Source of the DNA: Flavobacterium magnum
GTDB taxonomy: Bacteria > Bacteroidota > Bacteroidia > Flavobacteriales > Flavobacteriaceae
Length of the DNA: 64,000 nt
Direction of reading: 5' to 3'
Assembly: GCF_003055625.1 (NCBI RefSeq)
Contig: NZ_CP028811.1
Location: 2,356,001-2,420,000 of the forward strand
A program made the translations under genes and the position numbers. The notes under the pieces are model-generated. The model did not search any database, was not told the DNA's origin, and saw only the letters and a list, made by a program, of their open reading frames with translations. Positions 51,275-59,933 of this stretch are shown piece by piece (within the stretch, counting starts at the first letter, position 1; every line of letters starts with the position of its first letter).

Positions 51275-52918
51275 ATGACAAAAAAAATCAACCTTTTTGC
51301 AAACCTCAAATCGGACTTTGCGTCCGGTCTCGTGGTGTTTTTAGTGGCACTTCCTTTGTGCCTCGGCATTTCGCTTGCTTCAGGCGCGCCGCCATTATCG
51401 GGAATTATCGCCGGGATTATCGGTGGTATCGTTATCGGATCATTGAGCACCTCACACCTCAGCGTTTCAGGTCCTGCGGCAGGACTCACGGCCATTGTGC
51501 TGACCGCCATAACTGAGTTCAAGGCGTTCGATATTTTCCTCGCTGCCGTATTGGTTGCGGGATTGCTCCAGCTTATACTTGGATTCATCAAGGCGGGAAC
51601 GCTGTCAAATTATATCCCTACAAATGTAATCGAAGGGATGCTCGCCGGGATTGGCGTGATCATTATATTGAAGCAAATTCCGCATGCGCTCGGCTATGAC
51701 GGGGATTTTGAGGGTGATGAGGCGTTCCTGCAATTTGACGGGGAGAATTCCTTTTCTGAGATCTTCGGGATTTTTAACCACCTTCACCTCGGAGCCATAT
51801 TGATTACGTCCGTTTCACTTGCTATACTCATTGCCTGGGATAAAGTGCCGTTCCTGAAGAAAATCAAACTGGTGCCGGGCGCGCTCGTTGTAGTGATCTT
51901 AAGCGTGGTGCTGAATGAACTGTTTATTACCACAGGCAGTTCTTTGGCCATTGCGTCTGAACATTTGGTAAAATTGCCGGTTCCAAAAACCATAGATGAC
52001 TTTAAAAATATTATTGTGATGCCCGATTTTACAGCGCTAGGCAATTACAAAGTATGGATTACAGGGGCCACGCTTGCGGTTGTTGCCTCAATTGAAACAT
52101 TGTTGTGTATTGAGGCGGCGGACCGTATGGATGTGCAAAGACGCTATACGGACACCGATATAGAGCTGAAGGCGCAAGGCATCGGGAATATTTTGAGCGG
52201 ACTCTTAGGCGGTTTGCCGATGACATCGGTGGTCGTGCGGACCTCGGCAAACAGCAGTGCCGGAGCGAAGTCGAAAATGTCAACCATCATCCATGGTTTT
52301 TTCCTGCTGATCTGCGTGTTGACCATTCCGGCATTGCTTAACAAGATTCCGTTTGCCGCATTGGCCGCAGTGCTTTTACTTGTCGGATATAAGTTGGCCA
52401 AACCATCGACGGTAAAACATTTCTGGCAAAAAGGGAAATACCAGTTCGTACCGTTTATTGCCACGCTGGTGTTTGTGGTTTTCACGGATTTGCTTAAAGG
52501 CGTCGCGTTGGGACTGCTGATCAGTATTATTTTTGTGTTAAAAGGAAACCTGAAACGTGCGTACCATTTCCATAGGAAAGAATACGAAGATGGCGATGTC
52601 ATCCAGATCGACCTGGCGCAGGAGGTGTCATTCCTGAATAAGGCGGCGATAAAGTCTACGCTGAACGACATACCCGAAAATTCCAAAGTGATCATCAATG
52701 CAGCCGATACGGTGTATATTGCCCATGATGTGCTGGATCTGATACGCGAGTTTAAGGCGGTGCGCGCCAAGGACGAAAATATCAAGGTTAAACTCAAGGG
52801 TTTTAAAAAAGCCTATAAGCTCGAAAACACTGAGGAAGTCCAAAACCATGTTTCCATCAGGCACCAGGAAGATTTGGATCGGAAAAATAAAGATGTAAAG
52901 ACAGAAGAGAATAATTAA
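51275..52918 (+). CDS. SulP family anion transporter (probable bicarbonate or sulfate)
   Basis: The ATG at 51275 gives 547 residues. Twelve or so membrane segments include SLASGAPPLSGIIAGIIGGI (the SulP TM1-3 signature) and GGLPMTSVVVRTSANSSAGAKS (TM8 region); a C-terminal STAS domain (about 440-520) ends a long charged tail. Members of SulP carry sulfate, bicarbonate or other anions, often with sodium. A beta-carbonic anhydrase gene lies 76 bp downstream, which strongly suggests bicarbonate transport coupled to CO2 hydration (BicA-like). Sulfate cannot be excluded. Confidence 0.88.
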   Translation: MTKKINLFANLKSDFASGLVVFLVALPLCLGISLASGAPPLSGIIAGIIGGIVIGSLSTSHLSVSGPAAGLTAIVLTAITEFKAFDIFLAAVLVAGLLQLILGFIKAGTLSNYIPTNVIEGMLAGIGVIIILKQIPHALGYDGDFEGDEAFLQFDGENSFSEIFGIFNHLHLGAILITSVSLAILIAWDKVPFLKKIKLVPGALVVVILSVVLNELFITTGSSLAIASEHLVKLPVPKTIDDFKNIIVMPDFTALGNYKVWITGATLAVVASIETLLCIEAADRMDVQRRYTDTDIELKAQGIGNILSGLLGGLPMTSVVVRTSANSSAGAKSKMSTIIHGFFLLICVLTIPALLNKIPFAALAAVLLLVGYKLAKPSTVKHFWQKGKYQFVPFIATLVFVVFTDLLKGVALGLLISIIFVLKGNLKRAYHFHRKEYEDGDVIQIDLAQEVSFLNKAAIKSTLNDIPENSKVIINAADTVYIAHDVLDLIREFKAVRAKDENIKVKLKGFKKAYKLENTEEVQNHVSIRHQEDLDRKNKDVKTEENN

Positions 52919-52994
52919 CAATCAATAACCTCAGGCTGCTGCGAATTCCGTAATTTTATTTCCGGATTTGTACACCTGAAAAAACAAAAAAGAA

Positions 52995-53630
52995 ATGGAA
53001 GATTTTTATAAGAAGATTTTAGACAACAACAAGGAATGGGTTGAAAAGACACTTTCAAAAGACCCGAATTATTTCAAGGACCTGGCCAAAGGGCAAACGC
53101 CGCCACTATTGTGGATTGGTTGCTCAGACAGCCGCGTTCCCGCAAACGAAATCATCGGTGCCAAGCCGGGCGAGGTATTCGTCCACAGGAATATCGCCAA
53201 TATGGTTATCCATTCTGATATGAATATGCTCAGCGTGCTCGATTATTCGGTCAATGTCCTGAAAGTCAAACACGTAATTGTATGCGGCCACTACGGGTGC
53301 GGCGGCGTAAAGGCGGCTTTGGGCAATTCCTCCATCGGAATTATCGACAACTGGATCCGCCACATCAAAGACGTATACAGGCTTCACCATGCCTACCTTG
53401 ATTCAATCATTAATGAAGACGACCGTTTCAATGCTTTTGTGGAATTGAACGTAAAGGAGCAGGTTTTTGACCTCGCCAAAACATCAATCGTACAGGCGGC
53501 CTGGAAGTCAGGGCAGGAATTAACGTTGCATGGTTGGGTGTACGGACTCAATTCCGGTTACGTTACCGATCTCAATGTGGATCTTTCCGGAACGGAAGAC
53601 CTGGAGAGTGTCTACCGACTGAAATTCTAA
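52995..53630 (+). CDS. Beta-class carbonic anhydrase
   Basis: A 211-residue beta-CA. Zinc ligands are C43 (IGCSDSRVPA, with catalytic-dyad D45 and R47), H99 and C102 (VCGHYGCGGVKAA). The ANMVIHSDMNMLSVLDYSV segment is also standard. It interconverts CO2 and bicarbonate in the cytosol as a dimer or tetramer. The neighbour SulP transporter probably supplies or exports bicarbonate, so this is a small inorganic-carbon module. Confidence 0.97.
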   Translation: MEDFYKKILDNNKEWVEKTLSKDPNYFKDLAKGQTPPLLWIGCSDSRVPANEIIGAKPGEVFVHRNIANMVIHSDMNMLSVLDYSVNVLKVKHVIVCGHYGCGGVKAALGNSSIGIIDNWIRHIKDVYRLHHAYLDSIINEDDRFNAFVELNVKEQVFDLAKTSIVQAAWKSGQELTLHGWVYGLNSGYVTDLNVDLSGTEDLESVYRLKF

Positions 53631-53632
53631 AC

Positions 53633-53660
53633 AAAAAAGCTGCTTCATGCAGCTTTTTTT
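53633..53660. terminator. Bidirectional terminator between carbonic anhydrase and LETM1-like genes
   Basis: AAAAAAGCTGC and GCAGCTTTTTT pair around TTCAT. The T-run overlaps the stop of the minus-strand LETM1-related gene at 53659. Confidence 0.85.
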
Positions 53661-54855
53661 ATTCTTCAAGGTTTTCGTTGAATGTCGTCGGGAGCATTTT
53701 AGGAATAAACTTTACGAGCAGCGGCAAAAGCAAACTACCACCGGGCAGCAGGAAAATCGTGAGCGATGGCACGGTTTTGCAAAATTCCAGCAATTGTTTT
53801 TTTACCTTTTTCTTTTCCTTGCTGTCAAGGCTTCGATGCGTGGAATGTGTCAGCAGCAGCATCAGTTCGCCGTTGTTGGCCAATTCTTTCTGTAACCTTT
53901 TTTTATTCCGGGAGATGAGCATCATGACGTATTGTGTCGTGTGGTCGTAGAAATGCTTTACCGGGTTCGAATAATTGAAATAAGGGATTTCCTTTTTGTA
54001 TTTGCTGATGAAGGCATCGGTCTGGGAAATACTTTCCTCAACAAATGATCGCTCAATGCCCATGATGTCCGCGAGTTTGAGCAGGAAACCGGATTCGCTT
54101 TCCTCGACAATTCCATCACTGCACATCGCCAGTCCAGCCATATCTATCAGGTAATATTTTTCCAGTTTGTATCCGAAGTATTCAAGCTCCAGGGCCTCGA
54201 CATTACTGATATTAACTTTCGAAAATTTAGTGTAACGCACGGACGATTCAAACAGCCTGACCAGCAAATCGTCATATGGAGATTTTTCGGATTTTGTATT
54301 GAGCGCCAGTGAAACCACACTGATGACCGTTTCCTCGAGCCGTCTCATGTAGCTGCCTGAAATTTCGCCATTTATGAGGTACTGCTGGAATGCCAGCACA
54401 TCTTCAAATAATAGTGCATTGGTAAGGATATGCGAAAAATTCCGGCTGATCGGGTTCTCGTTTGTCTGCACGCGTTCCCCGATGATTTTCTCCAACTCAG
54501 CGGAAATGCTATTTTCGGGAAGTACTTTTTTTAGCGGGTTATAACCCGTCTTGTTCAGTGCTTTGTAAAACGACACGGCATCAGAAAGGAATCCCGCCGC
54601 GTCGTAGGTTTCGAGTACGAGATTGTGCACAGCGTACAGTGTGTTGAGCAATGCAATTTTGGAAATCTCCTCAGGCGATTTATTTTTGGGAGTAATGGCT
54701 CTCGGCGTATCAAACGACACAATGTGGCCGTAGATAAGCCCGGTTTTCCTGATGCGATGGTACAATGACTCGGGGCCGCTGACCGCAGGCAGTGTCAGTG
54801 AGCGCTGTTCCGCGAAAAATTTGTCGATCCAGCCTGGCGCCGAGGGATTTATCAT
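53659..54855 (-). CDS. LETM1-related biofilm-associated protein
   Basis: A 398-residue protein that matches a flavobacterial family annotated as LETM1-related and biofilm-associated. It begins with MINPSAPGWIDKFFAEQ and has long helical stretches with few charges in the centre; the segment LFESSVRYTKFSKVNI precedes an acidic region (CSDGIVEESESGFLLKLADI, TerB-like). The C-terminal hydrophobic part (VPSLTIFLLPGGSLLLPLL) is the LETM1 motif. No signal peptide is seen. A role in biofilm is from family naming only. It follows the Spy-like gene on the minus strand, 52 bp away, and may end the ECF sigma transcript. Confidence 0.75.
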   Translation of the reverse strand: MINPSAPGWIDKFFAEQRSLTLPAVSGPESLYHRIRKTGLIYGHIVSFDTPRAITPKNKSPEEISKIALLNTLYAVHNLVLETYDAAGFLSDAVSFYKALNKTGYNPLKKVLPENSISAELEKIIGERVQTNENPISRNFSHILTNALLFEDVLAFQQYLINGEISGSYMRRLEETVISVVSLALNTKSEKSPYDDLLVRLFESSVRYTKFSKVNISNVEALELEYFGYKLEKYYLIDMAGLAMCSDGIVEESESGFLLKLADIMGIERSFVEESISQTDAFISKYKKEIPYFNYSNPVKHFYDHTTQYVMMLISRNKKRLQKELANNGELMLLLTHSTHRSLDSKEKKKVKKQLLEFCKTVPSLTIFLLPGGSLLLPLLVKFIPKMLPTTFNENLEE

Positions 54856-54907
54856 GGTATCGGGTTAGGACACAAAGCTATCGCTTTTTATGAAACCATG
54901 GAAACTA

Positions 54908-55351
54908 TCATTCCTTATCTCCGCCTTTTTGTTTGTATTGACGCAGTAATTTGTGGTTGAAGTCGTCTTCGGCTTTTTTAAGTTTTAAAATCTTTATCGG
55001 ACTGATGACGGTTTTAAGGTTTGCAATGAGTTTCCTACGATTGTCTGCGAGTTCCTGCTCAGCCTCTTCGAGCTGGGTTAATAACGCAGCCGCTTCTTTT
55101 TCAGACAGCCTGTCAACGGCAGGCGGGTTCATTTTGCTCTTGATTTCTCTCATTTTTTTGAATCTGACCTCAAATTGTTTGTCTTCATAAGCGTTGAAAA
55201 ACGGCCAGAATTTTTCGGCTTCCGAAGATGTCAGCGCGAGCTCCCTGGTCAGGAAAGCAACTTTCAGCGATTTAATTCTTTCTTTTGAAGCCTGTCCAAA
55301 CGACGCAGTGGAACACAAAATTAAAACAAGCAATATTTTTAGGGTCTTCAT
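54908..55351 (-). CDS. Periplasmic Spy-like sensor of the ECF sigma factor
   Basis: A 147-residue exported protein (signal peptide ending TASFGQ, residue 20). The mature part is all alpha-helical with the LTXXQ/Spy pattern: REKSLKVAFLTRELALTSSEAEKFWPFFNAYEDKQ-like arrangement (charged helices with a Trp-Pro-Phe turn) and MREIKSKMNPPA. This small protein family often follows an ECF sigma and an anti-sigma factor in Flavobacterium and is called 'sensor of ECF-type sigma factor'. It lies 2 bp after the anti-sigma-like gene, so the three are one operon. Confidence 0.83.
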   Translation of the reverse strand: MKTLKILLVLILCSTASFGQASKERIKSLKVAFLTRELALTSSEAEKFWPFFNAYEDKQFEVRFKKMREIKSKMNPPAVDRLSEKEAAALLTQLEEAEQELADNRRKLIANLKTVISPIKILKLKKAEDDFNHKLLRQYKQKGGDKE

Positions 55352-55353
55352 AA

Positions 55354-55758
55354 CTAATCTATTAGGTTTTCAAAATTGGAATCTGATGTAAGCACTTCCT
55401 CAATGGACTTATCGTCAATGGAAATTTCGCTGTCCATCTTGTCGAGGTCTTCTGCATCGAGAAGCGCAGCAATATCAGCATCGGAAATATTGGTTTGGTA
55501 GGTCAGGTAATTTTCAATTGAAACAGCATCCGGCTGCGACTGGTCGTTATTCCTATGTTGTACGAGTGGAACCATAAGTGATCCGACCAAAACCGCAGCA
55601 GCTATCCAGATCATTTTCGGACGGCGGTACAAAGGAATGACTTTCACGTCCGTATTGATTTGCTCCATTACTGAAACGGAAAGATTATCGAAATAACCTT
55701 CCGGCGCACGCAAACCGCTGCCTATTTTTGGATGTTCATCGAGTTTAAAATTTTTCAT
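55354..55758 (-). CDS. Probable anti-sigma factor, membrane-bound
   Basis: A 134-residue protein with one membrane segment (about 49-66, MIWIAAAVLVGSLMVPLV). The N-terminus (FKLDEHPKIGSGLRAPEGYFDNLSVSVMEQI) should face the cytosol and the acidic C-terminus (ISDADIAALLDAEDLDKMD) the periplasm. There is no classical zinc anti-sigma motif (HCCxxC). Its place directly after the ECF sigma gene and before the Spy-like gene suggests that it holds the sigma factor at the membrane; the family is not one I know by name. Confidence 0.68.
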   Translation of the reverse strand: MKNFKLDEHPKIGSGLRAPEGYFDNLSVSVMEQINTDVKVIPLYRRPKMIWIAAAVLVGSLMVPLVQHRNNDQSQPDAVSIENYLTYQTNISDADIAALLDAEDLDKMDSEISIDDKSIEEVLTSDSNFENLID

Positions 55759-55788
55759 GTTGCTCTGACTTGTTAGGGTTTCGTTGGT

Positions 55789-56331
55789 TTAACCCTTATT
55801 CATAAATTCTTCTATCTTCCTGACGGCATGGAAATAAGACGCCTTTAAAGCGCCCACGGAAGTGCCCAAAATTTGGGAAATTTCCTCATACTTCAGTTCC
55901 TGATAATATTTCATCTTAAAGACCAACTGTTGTTTTTCAGGTAATTGAGAAACAGCTTGCTGCAATTTAAGCTGGATTTCGTCACCGTCAAAATACGTGT
56001 CGGCCTTGATGCGTTCAATCTGCCGCTGCTGATATTCTTCGCTGGTCTGCCTGTGCTTTTTGGCTTTATTGTTGATGAAGGTGATTGACTCATTCGTAGC
56101 AATGCGGTACATCCATGTAAAAAGTTTGCTGTCGCCCTTGAAATTCTGGAGGTGCCTAAATACTTTTACAAAGGTGTTCTGCAACACGTCATCTGCATCG
56201 TCGTGGTTCAGAACAATACTGCGTATGTGCGAATACAAAGGCCGCTGATACTGCGCAAGCAATTTCTGAAATGCGCTGTTTTGCGTTTTCGGATCAAGCA
56301 GTTCCTTAATGAATTCTTCTTCGCCGGTCAA
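55789..56331 (-). CDS. ECF RNA polymerase sigma factor
   Basis: A 180-residue sigma-70 family protein. Region 2 is seen in DADDVLQNTFVKVFRHLQNF ... SKLFTWMYRIATNESITFIN, and region 4 in QLPEKQQLVFKMKYYQELKY and EEISQILGTSVGALKASY (the HTH). It opens the minus-strand operon with the anti-sigma-like and Spy-like genes; this operon should respond to envelope stress, with the third protein as sensor. Its upstream area has a minus-strand TAACTTTA (56357-56364), near a -7 box. Confidence 0.93.
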   Translation of the reverse strand: MTGEEEFIKELLDPKTQNSAFQKLLAQYQRPLYSHIRSIVLNHDDADDVLQNTFVKVFRHLQNFKGDSKLFTWMYRIATNESITFINNKAKKHRQTSEEYQQRQIERIKADTYFDGDEIQLKLQQAVSQLPEKQQLVFKMKYYQELKYEEISQILGTSVGALKASYFHAVRKIEEFMNKG

Positions 56332-56466
56332 AAGTCAAATTTTTTACCCATCCGACTAAAGTTACTCCAAATAGTTTAAATCCCGTTTCGATGGCTAAGT
56401 TATCTTTTTGTGAAAATGTGTCGTGACTATTGAAACTTCGTAAATTCGCCACACAAAAACAGGCTT

Positions 56467-57123
56467 ATGATACAAACGGTTATTTTTGATATGGATGGCG
56501 TCATCGTTGACACCGAACCGCTGCACCATTTTGCATACCACCTTCATTTCGATGATTTGAACATTAAGGTTTCGCCGGAAATGTATGCGACTTTTACGGG
56601 CTTTTCTACGAGAAATACTTACGAAAAATTAAAAGAGCAGTTTGCCATCCCCTATGAGGTGGCTGAGTTGGTCGATCGCAAGCGTGAATTGTTCAACGAG
56701 GCTTTCGATAAAAAAGAGGACCTGTTCCTTTTGGAGGGAGTCGACACGCTGATCAGGGATTTGTTTTCCAATGGCATGCAGCTTGTATTGGCATCCTCGT
56801 CTGCAAAAGTGACCATTGAACGTGTTTTCACCCGATTCAGGTTGCATCACTATTTTACCCACATCATATCTGGCGAAGATTTCCCAAAATCCAAACCGGA
56901 TCCGGCGATTTTCATTGAGGCGGCACGATTGTCGGGGACGCCGGTTGAAAATTGCATCGTAATCGAAGACAGTGCCAATGGCGTAAAAGCCGCAAAATCA
57001 GCAGGCATTTATTGTGTAGGTTACGTCAGCCCAAATTCAAAATTACAGGACCTCTCGCTTGCGGATAAGATTATTTCGCACTTTAATGAGTTGGATTTTG
57101 AAAAAGTGAAGCGGTTACGCTAA
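56467..57123 (+). CDS. HAD phosphatase, beta-phosphoglucomutase-like
   Basis: A 218-residue HAD superfamily protein. Motif I is FDMDGVIVDTEP (residues 7-18), motif II is LVLASSSAKVTIE, and motifs III and IV are in SGEDFPKSKPDPAIF and VIEDSANGVKAAKSAG. The VDTEP form and the helical cap of about 70 residues place it with the beta-phosphoglucomutase/phosphatase subgroup. It could act on a sugar phosphate. Its end overlaps the photolyase gene end by nine bases on the opposite strand. A TAAATTCG box at 56441-56448 may be its promoter. Confidence 0.92.
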   Translation: MIQTVIFDMDGVIVDTEPLHHFAYHLHFDDLNIKVSPEMYATFTGFSTRNTYEKLKEQFAIPYEVAELVDRKRELFNEAFDKKEDLFLLEGVDTLIRDLFSNGMQLVLASSSAKVTIERVFTRFRLHHYFTHIISGEDFPKSKPDPAIFIEAARLSGTPVENCIVIEDSANGVKAAKSAGIYCVGYVSPNSKLQDLSLADKIISHFNELDFEKVKRLR

Positions 57124-58416
57124 GGCTTCCTTGAAAACCTTTAGGCAGCGTTCGCGCGCTTCCTTGTGGTCAATCATTGGCTCAGGATACGAATTAGTAT
57201 CCACTTCGGGCACCCACTTTTTCACATACTTTCCGTCTTTGTCAAATTTTTTTGCCTGTTCTGCCGGATTAAAAATCCTAAAATATGGCGCAGCATCTAC
57301 ACCGCTGCCGGCAGCCCATTGCCAATTGCCCACGTTGCTCGACTGCTCGTAGTCAAGCAGTTTTTCAGCAAAATACGCTTCTCCCCAGCGCCAGTCAATT
57401 AACAGGTGCTTGCAGAGGAAACTTGCGACGATCATCCGCACGCGGTTGTGCATGTGGCCCGTTTGGTTGAGTTCGCGCATGCCGGCGTCAACAATCGGAT
57501 AGCCGGTTTTGCCGTCGCACCATTTTTTAAAATTCGCATCGCTGTAACTCCATTTGATGTTGTCGTATTTAGGGCGGAAGCTTTTGTTGACCGTGTGTGG
57601 GAAATGCCAAAGAATCTGCATGAAAAATTCGCGCCAGATCAGTTCTTTCAAGAAGGTGGTGTTTGCGTCCTGGTTTGCCCTGACCACCATTTTCCGAACG
57701 GAAACCGCACCAAAACGAAGGTGTGGGCTCAGTTTCGATGTTTTATCCAAAGCCGGAAAATTCCGCGTTTCCTCATAGTTATGGATCAGGCTTTTCGACA
57801 CATTGTAATCAGGAACGGAAATTTCGGACTTCCTGAAACCTATCTTTTCCAATGACGGAAAGCCTTTTGAATGGGCGACAAGATGATTCAGATGGTTTTC
57901 GGAAGGGTAGTGCATCAATTCGGTTTTACGGAAGGTTTCAAGCCATTTATTTGCGTAGGGCGTGTACACTACGTAAGGCGACCCGTCATCTTTGGCAATT
58001 TCAGCCTTTTCAAAAATGACCTGATCTTTAAAAGTCTTAAATGCGATGCCATGCTTCTTAAATATCTGGTAAACCGCTTTATCCCGTTTGCGGGCGTACG
58101 GTTCATAATCATGGTTGGTAAAAACCGTATCAATTTTGTGCTTTTTAGCCAGATCTTCGAAAACCGCATCAGGATCGTCATGAAACACCGCTAGCGATGT
58201 TCCTGATGCCTTCAACTTGTCGTTCATTTGTTCCAGAAGCGAGTGAATGAACGAAAGCCGTGCGTCATCAACAGGCAAATCCGATAAGATGTTTTGGTCA
58301 AAAATGAAAACAGGAAGTACCTTGCACCCGGAGCGCAACGCCTCGTAAAGTCCGCGGTTGTCGTCGAGTCGCAAATCCCGCCTGAACCAGAACACATTTA
58401 TTGCTTCTTTTTCCAT
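57115..58416 (-). CDS. phrB: Deoxyribodipyrimidine photolyase
   Basis: I start at the ATG ending at 58416 (433 residues); a GTG just before it is less likely, and the ATG overlaps the SRPBCC gene stop (TGATG). The N-terminal antenna domain has INVFWFRRDLRLDDN. The FAD site has WREFFMQILW, WCDGKTGYPIVDAGMREL and HNRVRMIVASFLCKHLLIDW, with EQSSNVGNWQWAAGSGVDAA at the end of the domain. This is the class I photolyase/cryptochrome pattern. It repairs cyclobutane pyrimidine dimers using light. Both genes of the pair should come from one transcript. Confidence 0.94.
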   Translation of the reverse strand: MEKEAINVFWFRRDLRLDDNRGLYEALRSGCKVLPVFIFDQNILSDLPVDDARLSFIHSLLEQMNDKLKASGTSLAVFHDDPDAVFEDLAKKHKIDTVFTNHDYEPYARKRDKAVYQIFKKHGIAFKTFKDQVIFEKAEIAKDDGSPYVVYTPYANKWLETFRKTELMHYPSENHLNHLVAHSKGFPSLEKIGFRKSEISVPDYNVSKSLIHNYEETRNFPALDKTSKLSPHLRFGAVSVRKMVVRANQDANTTFLKELIWREFFMQILWHFPHTVNKSFRPKYDNIKWSYSDANFKKWCDGKTGYPIVDAGMRELNQTGHMHNRVRMIVASFLCKHLLIDWRWGEAYFAEKLLDYEQSSNVGNWQWAAGSGVDAAPYFRIFNPAEQAKKFDKDGKYVKKWVPEVDTNSYPEPMIDHKEARERCLKVFKEALA

Positions 58417-58895
58417 CACATGTCTTTGGCAGCATCGGGACGATACTGGCCGAAAATTTCGATTAGTTTTTTGCGCCTGAATTCAAATATCTTATCGAGC
58501 CTCGGCTTAACGACTAGACTGTGGCCCAGCTTGCCCAATATCCCGAAGGGAAGCCTATAGTCAATGATGTCCTCCATCTCGACACCGCCTGGAATGGATT
58601 TGAGGAAATGCTTGTGGTGCCACATTTGGTAAGGTCCGTATCGTTGTTCGTCAACAAAGTACAACTTGTCTTTTACGTGGGTGATTTCGGTGACCCATTC
58701 TGTCTTGATCCCGAACAAAGGCCTGACAATATACCTGATAATCTGCCCGGGATACATCGATCTTTCGGCACCGGATACAATCTCAAATCCTAAGTCGGGA
58801 GGCGTTATTGTCGCCAGGTTTTTAGGATCCGATAAAAAATCCCACGCCTGTTCTATAGAAATCGGAAGGTTTTGGATACTCTTTTTGGTGTACAT
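58416..58895 (-). CDS. SRPBCC-family protein
   Basis: A 159-residue START/SRPBCC-like protein. The helix-grip pattern appears as SIEQAWDFLSDPKNLATITPPD near the N-terminus, a beta run with RYIVRPLFGIKTEWVTEITHV and a C-terminal long helix (KIFEFRRKKLIEIFG). In flavobacteria it is often coupled to phrB, as here, but also labelled 'cell division inhibitor' by family name. Ligand unknown. The gene overlaps phrB by one base and is first in the pair. Confidence 0.86.
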   Translation of the reverse strand: MYTKKSIQNLPISIEQAWDFLSDPKNLATITPPDLGFEIVSGAERSMYPGQIIRYIVRPLFGIKTEWVTEITHVKDKLYFVDEQRYGPYQMWHHKHFLKSIPGGVEMEDIIDYRLPFGILGKLGHSLVVKPRLDKIFEFRRKKLIEIFGQYRPDAAKDM

Positions 58896-59032
58896 AGATT
58901 AACTTTCTGTAAAGATACAACGTTTAACGATTGATTTAAAACATCAAACAAAACTAAATTTAAATTAATATAACATTAACATTTCAGCGGAGTCGTAATG
59001 TTTAATTTTGGAAAAATATAAAACCTTACTTT

Positions 59033-59875
59033 ATGAGAAAATTATTTATTGTAGCCACATTGATGTGTGTGACCTGGATCACTGCTCAGGTAAAAACGCC
59101 TGCGCCGAGTCCGAAAGCCCATGTAGAACAGGTCGTTGGCCTGACCGATGTGACGGTAGACTATTCAAGGCCGGGTGTGAAAGGCCGTACAATATTTGGC
59201 GACCTGGTTCCTTTCGGGAAACTTTGGCGTACCGGAGCCAATGCGAACACCACTATCAATTTCAGCGAAGACGTGGTCATCGACGGAAAGACGCTTAAAA
59301 AAGGGAAATATGCGCTGTACACGACTCCAAAAGCAGACAATTGGGAAGTCATTTTCTACAGCTCAACCGACAATTGGGGTACGCCCGAGACCTGGGACGA
59401 TTCCAAAGTAGCACTTAAAACAATGGCTAAACCAGAAATGCTGAACCGCATGGTAGAGAGTTTGACTATCGGTATCAACGGACTGGACAACAATTACGGT
59501 ATGCTTGAAATCTCCTGGGAGAAAACAATAGTGGCCGTCAAATTTGAAGTGCCTACCAAAAAGACGGCAACCGAAAGCATCAAAAAAGCGCTGGCCGGTC
59601 CGACAGGAGATGACTACTTTTCTGCTGCACAATATTATTTTCAATCGGGTGACGACATGAAGATGGCTTTGGAGTACATCAATAAAGCGTTGGAATTGAA
59701 GCAGCCGAATCCGTTTTGGTACACCCGCCAGAAATCACTGATCCAGGCGAAACTTGGTGACAAGAAAGGCGCGATCGAAACCGCTAAAATTTCGCTCGCT
59801 GCCGCTGAAGCCGCTAAAAATGCCGACTACGTGAAAATGAACAAGGACAGTATCTCAGAGTGGAGCAAGAAGTAA
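59033..59875 (+). CDS. DUF2911 domain protein
   Basis: A 280-residue exported protein (signal peptide ending WITAQ, residue 19). Residues about 25-170 are the DUF2911 beta domain: VDYSRPGVKGRTIFGDLVPF, RTGANANTTINFSEDVVIDG and KGKYALYTTP. The last 90 residues are helical with TPR-like spacing (EYINKALELKQPNPFWYTRQ). Function unknown; periplasmic or surface location is likely. A TAATTTTG -7 box lies at 59003-59010. A terminator follows the stop. Confidence 0.87.
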   Translation: MRKLFIVATLMCVTWITAQVKTPAPSPKAHVEQVVGLTDVTVDYSRPGVKGRTIFGDLVPFGKLWRTGANANTTINFSEDVVIDGKTLKKGKYALYTTPKADNWEVIFYSSTDNWGTPETWDDSKVALKTMAKPEMLNRMVESLTIGINGLDNNYGMLEISWEKTIVAVKFEVPTKKTATESIKKALAGPTGDDYFSAAQYYFQSGDDMKMALEYINKALELKQPNPFWYTRQKSLIQAKLGDKKGAIETAKISLAAAEAAKNADYVKMNKDSISEWSKK

Positions 59876-59904
59876 CTCCGAGTGACCTTCCCGAAATTAT
59901 AAAG

Positions 59905-59931
59905 AGCTGTTGCATTTGCGACAGCTTTTTT
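59905..59931 (+). terminator. Terminator after the DUF2911 gene
   Basis: AGCTGTTGC pairs with GCGACAGCT (one T-G pair) over ATTT, with a T-run. It is also 3 bp from the end of the symporter gene on the other strand and may serve both. Confidence 0.85.
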
Positions 59932-59933
59932 AT

